Positions 8,455 through 18,008 are shown, counted from the first letter of the stretch. The stretch is DNA of 64,000 bases from an uncultured Planctomycetaceae bacterium (GCA_943787265.1 CALSLT010000003.1:186001-250000); one strand, 5' to 3'. The notes: generated by a model not told the origin, from the letters alone. Numbers and translations are program-made.

Positions 8455-9195
8455 ATGCTGAATTTGAAATACGGTCACCAATGCGTCACCGGCAACTTTC
8501 GTGAAAACAACGAAGATGCCTGCGTGGTTGACGAATCCGGGCGGTTCTTCATCGTCGCCGATGGAATGGGTGGTCAGGCTGCTGGCGAAAAAGCCAGCGA
8601 ACTGGCGACCGACATTGTGCCGCGGAAGCTCGACCAGCTGATCGACTTCTCGGCTGACGTCGGCGCAGAGTTGGTCAAGAAGATCGACGAAGCCGTTGGG
8701 GAAGCAAACTCAGAAATCCTCGCACTCAGCGAAGTCGACCCGTCGTACCACAACATGGGAACGACGATCGTGTTCATCGTCGTTTCCGGTGGAAACTTTT
8801 ACGTCGGCGGAATCGGCGACAGCCGCGTCTACCGCCTTCGCGATGGTCAGTTGACGCAAATGACGACCGACCATTCGCTCACTCGTGCTCTGGTCGAAGC
8901 CGGCACGATTTCTGAAGAAGAAGCAGCGACGCACCGCTACCGAAACGTCCTGTACCGGTATCTTGGCTCGAAAGAGGGCGGCACCGGCACGGAATCGAAA
9001 GAGCACGCTCCGCAGTCGGGTGATCGCTACCTGATCTGTTCAGACGGCGTCACAGACGGAATCGACGATCCGGAGATTCAAGCCGTCCTTGCGGCGAACG
9101 ACGAACCGCAACAGTGTGCCGAAGCGATGGTTACGGCAGCTCTCGACGGCGGCTCGAAAGACAACGTCACCAGCGTGATTGTCTACGTCGAGTAG
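8455..9195 (+). CDS. PP2C-type Ser/Thr protein phosphatase
   Basis: The protein has 246 residues and is essentially a stand-alone catalytic domain. Motifs in order are ENNED (17-21), VADGMGG (34-40), GTTIVF, GIGDSRVYRLRDG, DHSLTRALVEAG, CSDGVTD and a final KDNVTSVIVYVE. The aspartates in ENNED, DGMGG, DGVTD and KDN coordinate the two Mn/Mg ions of the PPM family. It is a soluble cytoplasmic enzyme that probably reverses Ser/Thr kinase signalling, which is abundant in planctomycetes. No kinase gene is adjacent. The gap before it (8330-8454) and after it gives it its own transcription unit. Confidence 0.94.
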   Translation: MLNLKYGHQCVTGNFRENNEDACVVDESGRFFIVADGMGGQAAGEKASELATDIVPRKLDQLIDFSADVGAELVKKIDEAVGEANSEILALSEVDPSYHNMGTTIVFIVVSGGNFYVGGIGDSRVYRLRDGQLTQMTTDHSLTRALVEAGTISEEEAATHRYRNVLYRYLGSKEGGTGTESKEHAPQSGDRYLICSDGVTDGIDDPEIQAVLAANDEPQQCAEAMVTAALDGGSKDNVTSVIVYVE

Positions 9196-9250
9196 GATCT
9201 GCTTCGACCGGTCCCGAGTAGACATCCGGAATTCGGTGAGAACGACCATT

Positions 9251-9324
9251 TTCGTCATTCCCGCGCAGGCGGGAAACCAGTTGTTCGTGGAATTCTGGGT
9301 TCCCGCCTGCGCGGGAATGACGAA
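9251..9324. repeat. Perfect 25-bp inverted repeat
   Basis: Arms at 9251-9275 and 9300-9324 are exact reverse complements around a 24-nt loop. The core TTCCCGCCTGCGCGGGAA resembles dispersed repeats seen in many bacterial genomes. It lies in the 522-nt gap (9196-9717) between the phosphatase and the metalloprotease. The rest of that gap shows no gene or motif I can support. Confidence 0.92.
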
Positions 9325-9717
9325 GTTGAAACGGCGCCGACGTTTCCGAAAAGCAACACGTCGGCGGATCCGGACCTGCGTGCCGATGAGCGGCAGCCCT
9401 AATTTCTCCTCCGTGGAAGATCGTTTTCCGACGCTTGCAGCGTGGTTTTTCCTTGCCGCCCGGATGTAGAATCAGAGAGTTCTGGCAAACTGCCACGATT
9501 ACGTTGAGTCTGCGGCTTCCGTATTCTCGGTGTGTCTTTCGTGGGGTTGCCGATTCGCCGGAACAGGAATCAACGCCACCTACTGGAATGATGTGGTCGG
9601 CAAAGCTGACGACGCATTCCAGAAGTGACACATCCGAAATCTCGTTGACTGTGCATCCGCAGGTTAAGAAGTGCACATCGCGAGTCGGCTCAATTCACCA
9701 GGCTCAGGGACTGACAC

Positions 9718-12700
9718 ATGAATCGATTGCGGATTTCCATCATCGGCGGCTGTGCCGCAATGCTTGCTCTGCTCGGCACTGCTGGCTCTTCAGCGGTCGC
9801 GCAGACTAAACCGGACTTTCCTCCACACGCCACGGTCCTCGCCAATTACACAAAGATCGTGTCGACGACGGACGGAAAGCGATCGCTCTACACGCTGTAC
9901 AAGCACAAGAAAGAGCAGAAGCTGCTGGCGGAATTGCCGGCCAGTTTCACGTCACACAAGTATTTTCTGGCGCTGACGGTTGCTGCTGGTGACGAGTTTG
10001 CCGGTCTTCAGGAGGGCGACCTCTATTTCTACTGGCGTCGGTATGGCAAACGTCTTGCGATGATTCAGCCGAATGTCGAACACCGCTCGACGGGCGACAG
10101 CGAATCGCGAGCGTCGGTCAAACGACTCTTCACCGACCGAGTTCTGCTCGACACCCCGATCCTGACGATCGGGCCAAGCGGTGGACCAGTCATCGATTTG
10201 AACTATCTGTTCGTTTCGCAGTCTTCTGCGTTCTTTGGCAGTGCCGGTCGCATCAGCAATTCGTCGCTGGTCACGATCAAGAAGGCCAAGGCGTTTCCGA
10301 AAAACATCGAAGTCGCAATCGAAGGACCGACTTCCGGCAGCTTCAGCCTCTTCGGTGGCCGAACTCCCAGCGGTCAGTTGAAGACGCTGCATTATTCGCT
10401 CAGCTTGATCACGCCTACGCCTGGCTACAAACCACGAGCGGCCGATCCACGAATCGGATACTTCACAACTGGCTACACAGACCTTGGTAAGTACAAAGAC
10501 ACCGAAACGCGAACTCGCTACATCAACCGATGGCACCTCACCAAACGCGATTCGTCGCTGTCGCTCAGCCCGCCGGTCAAACCGATTCGGTTCATCCTTG
10601 AGCATACCGTGCCCGTTCGCTATCGACGCTGGGTGACGGAGGGAGTTCTGCAGTGGAACAAAGCTTACGAGAAGATCGGGTTTCTGAACGCGATCGAAGT
10701 GGATTTCCAGGACGCTCCAACTGGCCGCAACATGGACCTCGATCCTGAGGATGTTCGGTACAACTTTATTCGATGGCTGAACAACAACATCGGCACGGCA
10801 ATCGGGCCTAGCCGAGTGAATCCACTGACCGGCGAAATCCTCGATGCGGACATTATCCTGACTGATGGCTGGATTCGTCATTACCACGGACAGTTCAGCG
10901 AAATCCTTCCGGCTGTCGCTATGGAAGGTTTCAACGCCGAAACGATGGCATGGCTGGCGGATCATCCGAATTGGGATCCGCGAGTGCGACTCGCCAATCC
11001 AAACAAACGTCGAGACATCATTCGTCAGATTCAGCGAGACGCCTTCAAGCCGCTGGCAGGGCATCCCGCCGGGAAAGTTGACGCGACAATGCTGGGTGAC
11101 AATCCGTACGACGGGTTGATCGGCCGAACCAGTCAGGTCAATGGCCTGTGCATGGCGACTCAGGGGAAATCGATCGATCTCGCTCTGATGCAGATGCACC
11201 TCGCCCTTCTCGACGACGCTGGCGATGACGCCGACAAGAAGAAAAAGAAGAAAGAGTCCGACGACAAGGAAGAGAAGAAGGAAGACGGAGACAAAAAAGA
11301 CGACGACAAGGATGACGACGCCGAGGAGAAGAAAGACGACGACAAAGAAGAGGCCAAGGACGAAGAGAAAAAAGATGACGACGACAAAGACGCTGAAAAG
11401 AAGGAAGAGGCGAAGAAGCCGGCACCTAAGAAGAAAGTGCCGATGCTTGACAGTATGCCTGAGTCGTTTATCGGACCTCTGATTGCCGAACTCGTCGCAC
11501 ACGAAGTTGGTCACACACTCGGCCTGCGGCACAACTTCAAGGCAAGTAGCATCTACTCATTCGATGAGATGAACAGCGACGAGGTCAAAGGCAAGAAGCC
11601 GCTGGCTGGTTCTGTGATGGATTATCTCCCAATCAACCTGCGAGCCGATGGCAAGCCTCAGGGCGATTACACGATGATCGGAATCGGTCCGTACGATGAA
11701 TGGGCCATTGAATACGGTTACACGCTTTCCAGTGATCTGAAATCAATCGTTGCTCGGGTTAACGAACCGGAGCTTGTCTACGGCACTGATGAAGAAACTG
11801 GTGGACCTGATCCACGTGCCAGGAAGTACGACTTCACGAAAGAACCTCTGGACTACGCGAACAATCAGATCGAACTTGTGCAGAAGCACCGCAAAGGTCT
11901 GACTGAGAAGTTCGTGAAGGATGGCGAAAGCTGGGCTCGTGCCCGTCACGGATATGAGCTGTCACTTTCGTTGCAGCTTCGGTCAGTCAGCATGATGGCC
12001 AACTGGCTGGGTGGAGCGTTGACGACTCGCGCCTTGAAGGGCGACAAAGACTCGGGACGTCCGGTCGAAGTCGTTTCTGTCGAGCAGCAAAAAGCAGCAT
12101 TGAAATTTGTCATCGAGAATACGTTCTTCGACGATGCGTTCGGACTTACGCCAGAACTGCTGGCTCACCTTTCGGTCGACAAATGGCTGGATGGCGGTTC
12201 GTCTTTCCATGCGTTTTCGAGTGAAGCGACTTACCCGGTTCACGACACGATCATGGGCATCCAGGCTTCAACGCTGACGATGGTCATGAATTCGACGACT
12301 CTTCGCCGAATTTACGACAACGAACTTCGTTTGCCGGCTGATGAGGAAGCTCTCACGCTTCCGGAAGTGCTGGAGTCTCTGACGGATGCAATCTGGCAGG
12401 AACTCGAAAAGGCTCCCAACAAGCAGTACACCGCGCGAGTGCCGCTGGTATCGAGTCTCCGACGTAACCTGCAACAGGAACATCTCGAACGACTTGTCGA
12501 TTTGAGTATTCCGGGCTCCGTAAGCACAGAAGCCTATAAGCCAATTTCCAACCTGGCATCGTTCGAACTCGATCGCATTCTCAAAAGGATCGACAACGTG
12601 CTTGCTAAGGGCGGAAACAAACTGGATCCGTACACTCGGTCGCACCTTGCTGAACTGAAGGAGCAGGTCGAAAAACGACGTGATGCTCAGTTCATCTACA

Positions 12701-12798
12701 ACGCCGACGACGTCGGTGGCGGAAACCCGTTTGCCGGTTTGCTTTTCTTCCAGGAGGAGGAGCGGAAGCGAAAGGAAAAAGCAGAACAGCCTCGCTAG
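9718..12798 (+). CDS. Secreted zinc-dependent metalloprotease (DUF5117/DUF4953-like) with a long charged insert
   Basis: The protein has 1026 residues with a clear Sec signal peptide (about 1-29, ending SAVAQ). The first half has the features of the DUF5118/DUF5117 region of large bacterial metalloproteases (FPPHATVL, GDLYFYWRRYGKRLAM, HYSLSLITPTPGYKPRAADPRIGYF). The catalytic zinc motif is H595-E596-V-G-H599 with H605 as third ligand (HEVGHTLGLRH), followed by SVMDYLP, a Met-turn-like segment. Between the two lies an approximately 75-residue run almost purely of Lys, Asp and Glu (about 504-580). The C-terminal part is helical and ends KEKAEQPR. The enzyme presumably degrades proteins outside the cytoplasm. 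It has its own strong terminator. Confidence 0.88.
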   Translation: MNRLRISIIGGCAAMLALLGTAGSSAVAQTKPDFPPHATVLANYTKIVSTTDGKRSLYTLYKHKKEQKLLAELPASFTSHKYFLALTVAAGDEFAGLQEGDLYFYWRRYGKRLAMIQPNVEHRSTGDSESRASVKRLFTDRVLLDTPILTIGPSGGPVIDLNYLFVSQSSAFFGSAGRISNSSLVTIKKAKAFPKNIEVAIEGPTSGSFSLFGGRTPSGQLKTLHYSLSLITPTPGYKPRAADPRIGYFTTGYTDLGKYKDTETRTRYINRWHLTKRDSSLSLSPPVKPIRFILEHTVPVRYRRWVTEGVLQWNKAYEKIGFLNAIEVDFQDAPTGRNMDLDPEDVRYNFIRWLNNNIGTAIGPSRVNPLTGEILDADIILTDGWIRHYHGQFSEILPAVAMEGFNAETMAWLADHPNWDPRVRLANPNKRRDIIRQIQRDAFKPLAGHPAGKVDATMLGDNPYDGLIGRTSQVNGLCMATQGKSIDLALMQMHLALLDDAGDDADKKKKKKESDDKEEKKEDGDKKDDDKDDDAEEKKDDDKEEAKDEEKKDDDDKDAEKKEEAKKPAPKKKVPMLDSMPESFIGPLIAELVAHEVGHTLGLRHNFKASSIYSFDEMNSDEVKGKKPLAGSVMDYLPINLRADGKPQGDYTMIGIGPYDEWAIEYGYTLSSDLKSIVARVNEPELVYGTDEETGGPDPRARKYDFTKEPLDYANNQIELVQKHRKGLTEKFVKDGESWARARHGYELSLSLQLRSVSMMANWLGGALTTRALKGDKDSGRPVEVVSVEQQKAALKFVIENTFFDDAFGLTPELLAHLSVDKWLDGGSSFHAFSSEATYPVHDTIMGIQASTLTMVMNSTTLRRIYDNELRLPADEEALTLPEVLESLTDAIWQELEKAPNKQYTARVPLVSSLRRNLQQEHLERLVDLSIPGSVSTEAYKPISNLASFELDRILKRIDNVLAKGGNKLDPYTRSHLAELKEQVEKRRDAQFIYNADDVGGGNPFAGLLFFQEEERKRKEKAEQPR

Positions 12799-12831
12799 TG
12801 CTGCCTGGCTTTTTGATCTCTGAATGAACTC

Positions 12832-12866
12832 ACCCCGGTCGTTACGTGTAACGGCCGGGGTTTTTG
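12832..12866 (+). terminator. Rho-independent terminator of the metalloprotease gene
   Basis: A long GC-rich stem pairs ACCCCGGTCGTTAC with GTAACGGCCGGGGT (one G-T pair) and is followed directly by a five-T run. It lies 33 nt after the stop codon. Confidence 0.9.
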
Positions 12867-13024
12867 CTTGGATACTCAGCCTGTGAGAAACGAGCCGTGC
12901 CTCTGATGAGTGCTCGCCCGCAGTCCAACCTCGTCGATGCGATGTTGTTCTGTTGTCAGCGGTGCGCAACAATAGATGCTGCGTATTGAGATCGCCTTAA
13001 CGGTTCTGACTTGCGAGACTGACG

Positions 13025-14431
13025 ATGGCAAAACAGCAGTCGAATTCGCCGCTCTCCCGCCGCACAATGCTTCAGGCAGGATCAATCGGATTACTCGGTC
13101 CGCAGTTGTCTCAATTGGCGACGGCTGGAACGAATGCTGGGAAGGCAAAGTCCGTTCTGTTCGTTTTTCTGACCGGAGGACTGTCCCACCAGGACAGCTT
13201 CGATATGAAACCGAACGCCCCGGATGATGTGCGAGGCGAATTTTCTCCCATTTCGACAGCGACTACCGGACTGCAGGTTTGCGAACATCTTCCACTGCTG
13301 GCTCAGCGAACGAACGACTACGCGCTTGTCCGATCGTTGTCGACCGAAAGCAACGGGCACGAAATTGCCTGTCACATGCTGCTGACTGGTCGGCTCGACA
13401 TGCCTCCCGGATTCAACCCGCGAGACTCACCAAGTCCCAACGAGTGGCCGTCGATTCCCTCGCAAGTCACCTACGCACTTCGAAATAACACCGGGCTTCC
13501 ACCATCGGTCGTTTTGCCTCAACCCAGTGTCAACGAAGCAGCCCGTTTTCGACCGGGGCAATATGCCGGGCGTCTTGGTGCGAAGTGGGAAGCCTGGCAC
13601 GTCGACATTGCCGCTAAGTGCTCACTTGGTAACGGTGCCTGCCCCAACTGCTTCCGGTTTGACGACGACCATTTCGACCACGTCTCGCCGACCGTTTTCG
13701 ATACGCCGATGCTCACGCTTCCTGAAGGCGGCCGACTGCGACTCAACGATCGTGTCGGCCTGTTGTCGACGATCGAGGAACAGCAACGAACTCTGGAACG
13801 CGACGCGGAAGTGCGACGCCTTGACCTGAGTCGCCAGCAGGCGGTGTCGGTCCTCGCTGATCCTGAAACGCGGCATGCCTTTGACGTGGAGAATGCAGAC
13901 CCGAAGTTGATCAACCGTTATGGGCACAACAAGTTTGGCCTGTCTTTGCTGATGGGCAAGCGGTTGATCGAATCCGGAGTGAATTTCGTTCAGGTCAATC
14001 TCGGAAAGAATTCGAGCTGGGACACTCACCGCCGCAACTTCGTCAACCTGAAGCGAAACCTCTTTCCATACTTCGACCAGGGAATCTCCGCCTTGCTGGA
14101 CGATATGAAGGAAAGCGGTTTGCTGGACGAAACCCTTGTGATCGTGACGGGCGAATTCGGACGCACGCCAAAGATCAACAAGGACGCCGGCCGCGATCAT
14201 TGGGGGCCGGTTATGACGTCGATGTTTGCCGGCGGCGGCGTCAAAGGCGGAAACGTCATTGGGGCCACTGACTCTATTGCTGCTTACCCGGTCGAGAATA
14301 AATTCACTGTCGAAAACATCGCTGGGACTATGTTTTCCTCGCTCGGAATTCCTCGTCACACCGAGTGGCACGACGTCGACGGTCGCCCCTACGGAATGTA
14401 CCGCGCCGAGCCGATTCACGACCTTTTCTGA
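13025..14431 (+). CDS. DUF1501 domain protein (copy 1)
   Basis: The protein has 468 residues. Its leader, with SRRTMLQAG at residues 11-19 followed by a hydrophobic stretch, fits Tat export. The DUF1501 hallmarks are present: FVFLTGGLSHQDSFDMKP, LVRSLSTESNGHE, GKRLIESGVNFVQVN, a WDTH segment and VTGEFGRTPKINKDAGRDHWGP. The family belongs to the alkaline-phosphatase/sulfatase-like superfamily and is greatly expanded in Planctomycetota. Its biochemical activity is not established. Many relatives sit beside DUF1553 or DUF1800 genes, but this one is followed by a BPSS1187-like gene about 214 nt downstream. It seems intact. Confidence 0.9.
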   Translation: MAKQQSNSPLSRRTMLQAGSIGLLGPQLSQLATAGTNAGKAKSVLFVFLTGGLSHQDSFDMKPNAPDDVRGEFSPISTATTGLQVCEHLPLLAQRTNDYALVRSLSTESNGHEIACHMLLTGRLDMPPGFNPRDSPSPNEWPSIPSQVTYALRNNTGLPPSVVLPQPSVNEAARFRPGQYAGRLGAKWEAWHVDIAAKCSLGNGACPNCFRFDDDHFDHVSPTVFDTPMLTLPEGGRLRLNDRVGLLSTIEEQQRTLERDAEVRRLDLSRQQAVSVLADPETRHAFDVENADPKLINRYGHNKFGLSLLMGKRLIESGVNFVQVNLGKNSSWDTHRRNFVNLKRNLFPYFDQGISALLDDMKESGLLDETLVIVTGEFGRTPKINKDAGRDHWGPVMTSMFAGGGVKGGNVIGATDSIAAYPVENKFTVENIAGTMFSSLGIPRHTEWHDVDGRPYGMYRAEPIHDLF

Positions 14432-14503
14432 TGGGGCTGCTGAATCGCTTTTCAGCCGTAGCCGAAGTGGCAACACTTCAGGTCTTGGACTGACATTTTC
14501 TGA

Positions 14504-14585
14504 CGAACCACGAATGGACACGAAGAAACGCGAATAGCTTCGGTCATTTTCTTCATTCGTGTTTCTTCGTGTCCATTCGTGGTTC
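14504..14585. repeat. 31-bp inverted repeat (30/31 match)
   Basis: Arms at 14504-14534 and 14555-14585 pair with a single mismatch around a 20-nt loop. The arm core is CGTGTCCATTCGTGGTTC. It lies between the DUF1501 gene and the BPSS1187-like gene and overlaps spurious short frames only. Confidence 0.92.
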
Positions 14586-14645
14586 AAACATCTGACCCAT
14601 CTCGCGTGTTGCACACTTCATTTCTCAAAAGGAAATTCTACCGTC

Positions 14646-15710
14646 GTGAAATCATCTCATGCCTTGATTCTTGCCTGTGTGCTGGTTGCGTTTGGTTCTA
14701 ACAACAGCATCGTTTTCGCCCAGCAGTCACTGCTGGAATTTACTGATTCGAAGCCTCAACACTACAAGCTAACGGAGAGAGCCAGCGAAGTTGACTCACG
14801 AGTGAAAGCTCATCCCGACGTCGGTTTTCTCATCGACACAAAGGACGGAAAGCCCGCAGACATTCAGCAGGCGGCCGTCGATACGCGAGTTGCTCCTCGC
14901 GGCAAACTCGTCATCTGGCTGATGGGGCATAATGAGCCGTTGTTCGACCGCCTGAATTCGTACGGTCTGCACGCGATCCGAGTTCACTATGCCAACAAAT
15001 GGTTTGGCATCAAATGCCGGGAGAACCCGGTCGGCGAACACTGCCGCGGCAACATTCGCCTGGAAGCGGCGACCGGCATGGACTTCAGTGATGATGTCGA
15101 CATTCCAAAGCCCGACGGCATGATGGAACGGGCCTATCAGTTCGTGAAATGGTTGGCGAAAAAGAATCCGCAGGCCGGTTGGAGCCACTTTCTCACCAAA
15201 GACGGAAAGGGTCTTCGTTGGGAAGACGTGATCGTTTCAGGAAGCTCACACGGTTCAACCACAGCTTCACGTTTTGCGAAGTTTCAGAAGGTTAGCCGAG
15301 TCGTCGCCCTCTGCGGCCCAAGAGACCAGCTTCAGTCGTGGCAGTCACTTCCGTCGGCGACTCCCGAGAATCGCTACTTCGGATTTTCGCACGTGCTCGA
15401 TGGCGGCTGGGTGGACGATCATTACTGCCGAAGCTGGGAACTTCTCGGCATGCACAAGTTCGGCCCGATTGTGAATGTCGATCAGATCAAGCCTCCGTAT
15501 GGAAACACGCGACGTCTGATTACCGACTTCGATGTCGGAGGCGACGCACGACGAGCCCACAGTTCTGTCCAACCCGGCAGCCGGGCCCGAAAAGACAAAG
15601 CCGGCAACTACATGCACGAAGACGTCTGGCGATTCCTCTACACCCACCCGGTGGACAAAGTTGGCAAGCCAACACCGCTGGACGATTCCTGCGAAAAGAA
15701 TCAGCGATAG
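14646..15710 (+). CDS. Secreted BPSS1187-like protein, probable alpha/beta-hydrolase fold
   Basis: I place the start at GTG (14646), preceded by AAAAGGAAA, giving 354 residues. A frame from 14559 would run through the inverted repeat. The N-terminus (KSSHALILACVLVAFGS...FAQQ) is a Sec signal peptide. The segment VSGSSHGSTTASRFAKF is a nucleophile elbow (G-S-S-H-G) followed by a helix. It is preceded by a strand rich in VIWLMGHNEP and GLHAIRVHYANKW. Together these suggest an alpha/beta hydrolase. The overall sequence resembles the planctomycete BPSS1187 family. I could not confirm the acid and histidine of the triad (candidates: the late D-x-G and H residues, e.g. HSSVQPG). The substrate is unknown. 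Confidence 0.65.
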   Translation: MKSSHALILACVLVAFGSNNSIVFAQQSLLEFTDSKPQHYKLTERASEVDSRVKAHPDVGFLIDTKDGKPADIQQAAVDTRVAPRGKLVIWLMGHNEPLFDRLNSYGLHAIRVHYANKWFGIKCRENPVGEHCRGNIRLEAATGMDFSDDVDIPKPDGMMERAYQFVKWLAKKNPQAGWSHFLTKDGKGLRWEDVIVSGSSHGSTTASRFAKFQKVSRVVALCGPRDQLQSWQSLPSATPENRYFGFSHVLDGGWVDDHYCRSWELLGMHKFGPIVNVDQIKPPYGNTRRLITDFDVGGDARRAHSSVQPGSRARKDKAGNYMHEDVWRFLYTHPVDKVGKPTPLDDSCEKNQR

Positions 15711-15834
15711 CGACGATCGGCTGCTGCAATCTCTTTACGAGGGACGCTGCGATAAGCGTCCTGGTAATATCTTGAGTGAGCGGTTTGGCCTCAGCTTGCG
15801 GGTAGGTGAATCTGTTTGTGGTTGCCGATTAAAG

Positions 15835-16515
15835 TTATCGCACTTCGGGGAAAGCAGTTGCCGGTTTTCTCAGGATGTCGACGATTAACGCTTCGATTGT
15901 CGCGTGGTTCGTTTTGCCGTTGACAGTGACTTCAAACTCCTGCTCGGTGCCGACAAATCCGAACGGTGCTTTTTCGTGGCGGAAGCAGCGATGTTTGACT
16001 GTCATGTCGAGAACGCCTAACGACAGGCGGCTCGTTCCTTCCAGGACGTCGCAGTCGAAGTTCCCTTTCTGCCATCCGATGGCTTTCTTGTCGTCGAGCT
16101 TTTTGGCGTTCTTGCCTGGGCCACTGAGCAACGTGTAGAGATAAACGTCAGCGGTTTTGAAGTCTTCAATTTTTTCTGGAGTCTGATCTCCAATTCTACG
16201 CCATGCTTGAGTGGCTTTGCCGAGCGGGTTTTTACCTCGACCAAACTCGGCTTCAGGAATCAGCAGCTTGTACTTTACGGGGGTGCCGTCGTACGCCTCA
16301 CCGTGTAGCTCGATCCAGCGCGATGGTTCCTCTGACTTCGCGTGTTTTCCCACCGACAGAACTTGCCAGGTTCGAACTTGCTCCACACCGTTCAGCACGA
16401 TGTTGACGTGAAACTTGACTCCGACGCCGTCCTCGGGCAGCGTTTGGAATAACGGGTCGGCAACCGCAGTGCTGGCAAAGGCGGTCACGGCGATCAGCAT
16501 TGAGTATCGAAGCAT
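15835..16515 (-). CDS. Secreted hypothetical protein
   Basis: The protein has 226 residues starting at the ATG at 16515 and has a short Sec signal peptide (about 1-19, ending STAVA). The mature part is a single beta-rich domain with no cysteine pairs or catalytic motif that I recognise. Visible segments are DGVGVKFHVNIVLNGVEQVRTW, broken here by short loops, and a middle section YLYTLLSGPGKNAKKLDDKK. Similar small exported proteins are common in planctomycetes and are annotated only as hypothetical. It is convergent with the BPSS1187-like gene, 124 nt apart. A small 7-bp hairpin (GGACGCT/AGCGTCC, about 15742-15761) lies in the gap but has no T-run. Confidence 0.7.
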   Translation of the reverse strand: MLRYSMLIAVTAFASTAVADPLFQTLPEDGVGVKFHVNIVLNGVEQVRTWQVLSVGKHAKSEEPSRWIELHGEAYDGTPVKYKLLIPEAEFGRGKNPLGKATQAWRRIGDQTPEKIEDFKTADVYLYTLLSGPGKNAKKLDDKKAIGWQKGNFDCDVLEGTSRLSLGVLDMTVKHRCFRHEKAPFGFVGTEQEFEVTVNGKTNHATIEALIVDILRKPATAFPEVR

Positions 16516-16877
16516 AGATTGTCCCCCGGTTTTCTCGTGAGTTGCCCCGTGTTTGTCGCCAGTCGAATTTCGTTCGGTTCAGAAACTGAATGATCTCGAC
16601 GGACATGACCGTAGTGGTCGGTCGATGTCGGAGCAAACATTGCTTCGGAGAATCTGTGAAGCGACGTGCGGAATCGTTGCGATCGGAATATCTGGCCATC
16701 AGGGGCGACGAAACTCCTCCTTCGTAGACGAAGTCCCGGCTAATGCTCATCCGGAGCGCATGATTTAGCGGGTTGTCAGGTGACTCGGTCTCGGGTTCTG
16801 CGCTGCACTCGGTGTGCGCGTGGTCGGAGGGCGAGGGGCACGATTCTGTGATGATCGATGTAACGGGCGAACTTGTT
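16516..16877. other. Divergent intergenic region
   Basis: This stretch of 362 bases separates a minus-strand secreted protein from the plus-strand LysM protein. Short frames here (e.g. 16553-16768) have no recognisable protein features. I see no regulatory element that I can name. Confidence 0.45.
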
Positions 16878-17837
16878 ATGCATCCAGACAAAAAAGTCGG
16901 ACTGGCTTTGGGGATTCTCCTGATTGGAATTACGGGAGCGTTCTTCTTCAGGAACGATGCGCCCGTACCTGCTCAGGACACGTTGACGCTGACAGACCCC
17001 GAATCTCTGGATCGGAAGGCCAGCCAGAAACCCGGTGCGCCGTATTTTCCAGAGCGATCAACCGATGAAGACGATCAACGGGCTGAGCTGGCAGATGTTC
17101 CAGAGTCTGCGGCATCTGAGGTAATTCCAGGGCTGCCGCGAGTTGGACCGACTGGCTACCAGGGAATGCTTGCGGAACCGATCAACGTGGCTGTCGACTC
17201 GGGGGCTGGCGAGCACGTTGCCGACCGCATGGCTCCACTGCCGTCGCCCGGTCGAGACCTCGACAGTCTCGAGAATGTCCTGGCAAGGAACACTAACGTC
17301 CGAGACGGTGGCGGCCTGAGGGAGGCGACTCCCGGTCTTTCGGGGAGCGTCGATGGCGGGCTGGATGCATCAAGCAACGATCCGACAGAAGTTGCTTCGA
17401 GCGATGCTCAATCAGCATTCATCACTCACGAGGTTGTGGCTGGAGACAATCTTTCGAAGCTGGCGGAACAGTATCTGGGCAGCCAAACAAAGTACCTGGC
17501 TCTTTACGAGGCCAATCGAGATGTGCTGGCCAGCCCGAACGATTTATCACTCGGCATGAAGTTGAGGATTCCGAGAGAATCAGCCGGTCAAAAAGTGCCA
17601 ACGAGCAAAGGTCCGGCTTCGTCGTCAACAACCTCGAAGGGTAGCACTACGTCGACCGTTGTGAAGACACGAAAGACGCCGTCGTTCGTGCAGCCTGACC
17701 GCGCGGCCGTGATTGCTCTGGGGGGCGGCCGTCGAACCGGGCGAAGCTTGTCGCAAGCTCCACCGCCAAACCTCCCTCGCGTCGAAGGTCTCAATCCCGG
17801 CGGCGATCCAGCTGTGATTGCTTCACGTCCGGAATAG
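16878..17837 (+). CDS. Single-pass membrane protein with a LysM domain
   Basis: I choose the ATG at 16878 (319 residues), so that the N-terminus begins MHPDKKVG followed directly by the hydrophobic segment LALGILLIGITGAFFF. ATG 16851 is an alternative. The ribosome binding site is weak for both. After the membrane anchor, about 160 residues are Pro/Asp/Ser-rich and probably disordered. The LysM domain occupies about residues 181-230 (HEVVAGDNLSKLAEQYLGSQ... LSLGMKLRIP). LysM binds GlcNAc-containing glycans such as peptidoglycan. The C-terminal tail is Ser/Thr/Pro-rich. The arrangement suggests a periplasmic wall- or glycan-binding tether. It is convergent with the LRR-like gene at 18.0 kb. 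Confidence 0.85.
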   Translation: MHPDKKVGLALGILLIGITGAFFFRNDAPVPAQDTLTLTDPESLDRKASQKPGAPYFPERSTDEDDQRAELADVPESAASEVIPGLPRVGPTGYQGMLAEPINVAVDSGAGEHVADRMAPLPSPGRDLDSLENVLARNTNVRDGGGLREATPGLSGSVDGGLDASSNDPTEVASSDAQSAFITHEVVAGDNLSKLAEQYLGSQTKYLALYEANRDVLASPNDLSLGMKLRIPRESAGQKVPTSKGPASSSTTSKGSTTSTVVKTRKTPSFVQPDRAAVIALGGGRRTGRSLSQAPPPNLPRVEGLNPGGDPAVIASRPE

Positions 17838-18008
17838 CTTTCTGTGTACGTGGCACGGGGCAATTGACGTACGTGATTCGTGTCTCGCTCAGATTTGTGG
17901 TGACTTGCCGCGGACGTTTATGCAGCATTGGAGAGTCAGCGAGAGACATCTCACGCTGACGCGATGGTTCATGTTCCGCTGGATGCTTTTCTGGAGTTCA
18001 CGAAGTTT

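Noticed and set aside
9952..11532. A 526-codon minus-strand frame opposite the metalloprotease
   Set aside because: It reads through the complement of the Lys/Asp/Glu repeat as a Leu/Phe/Val-rich run and has no start signal or family motif.
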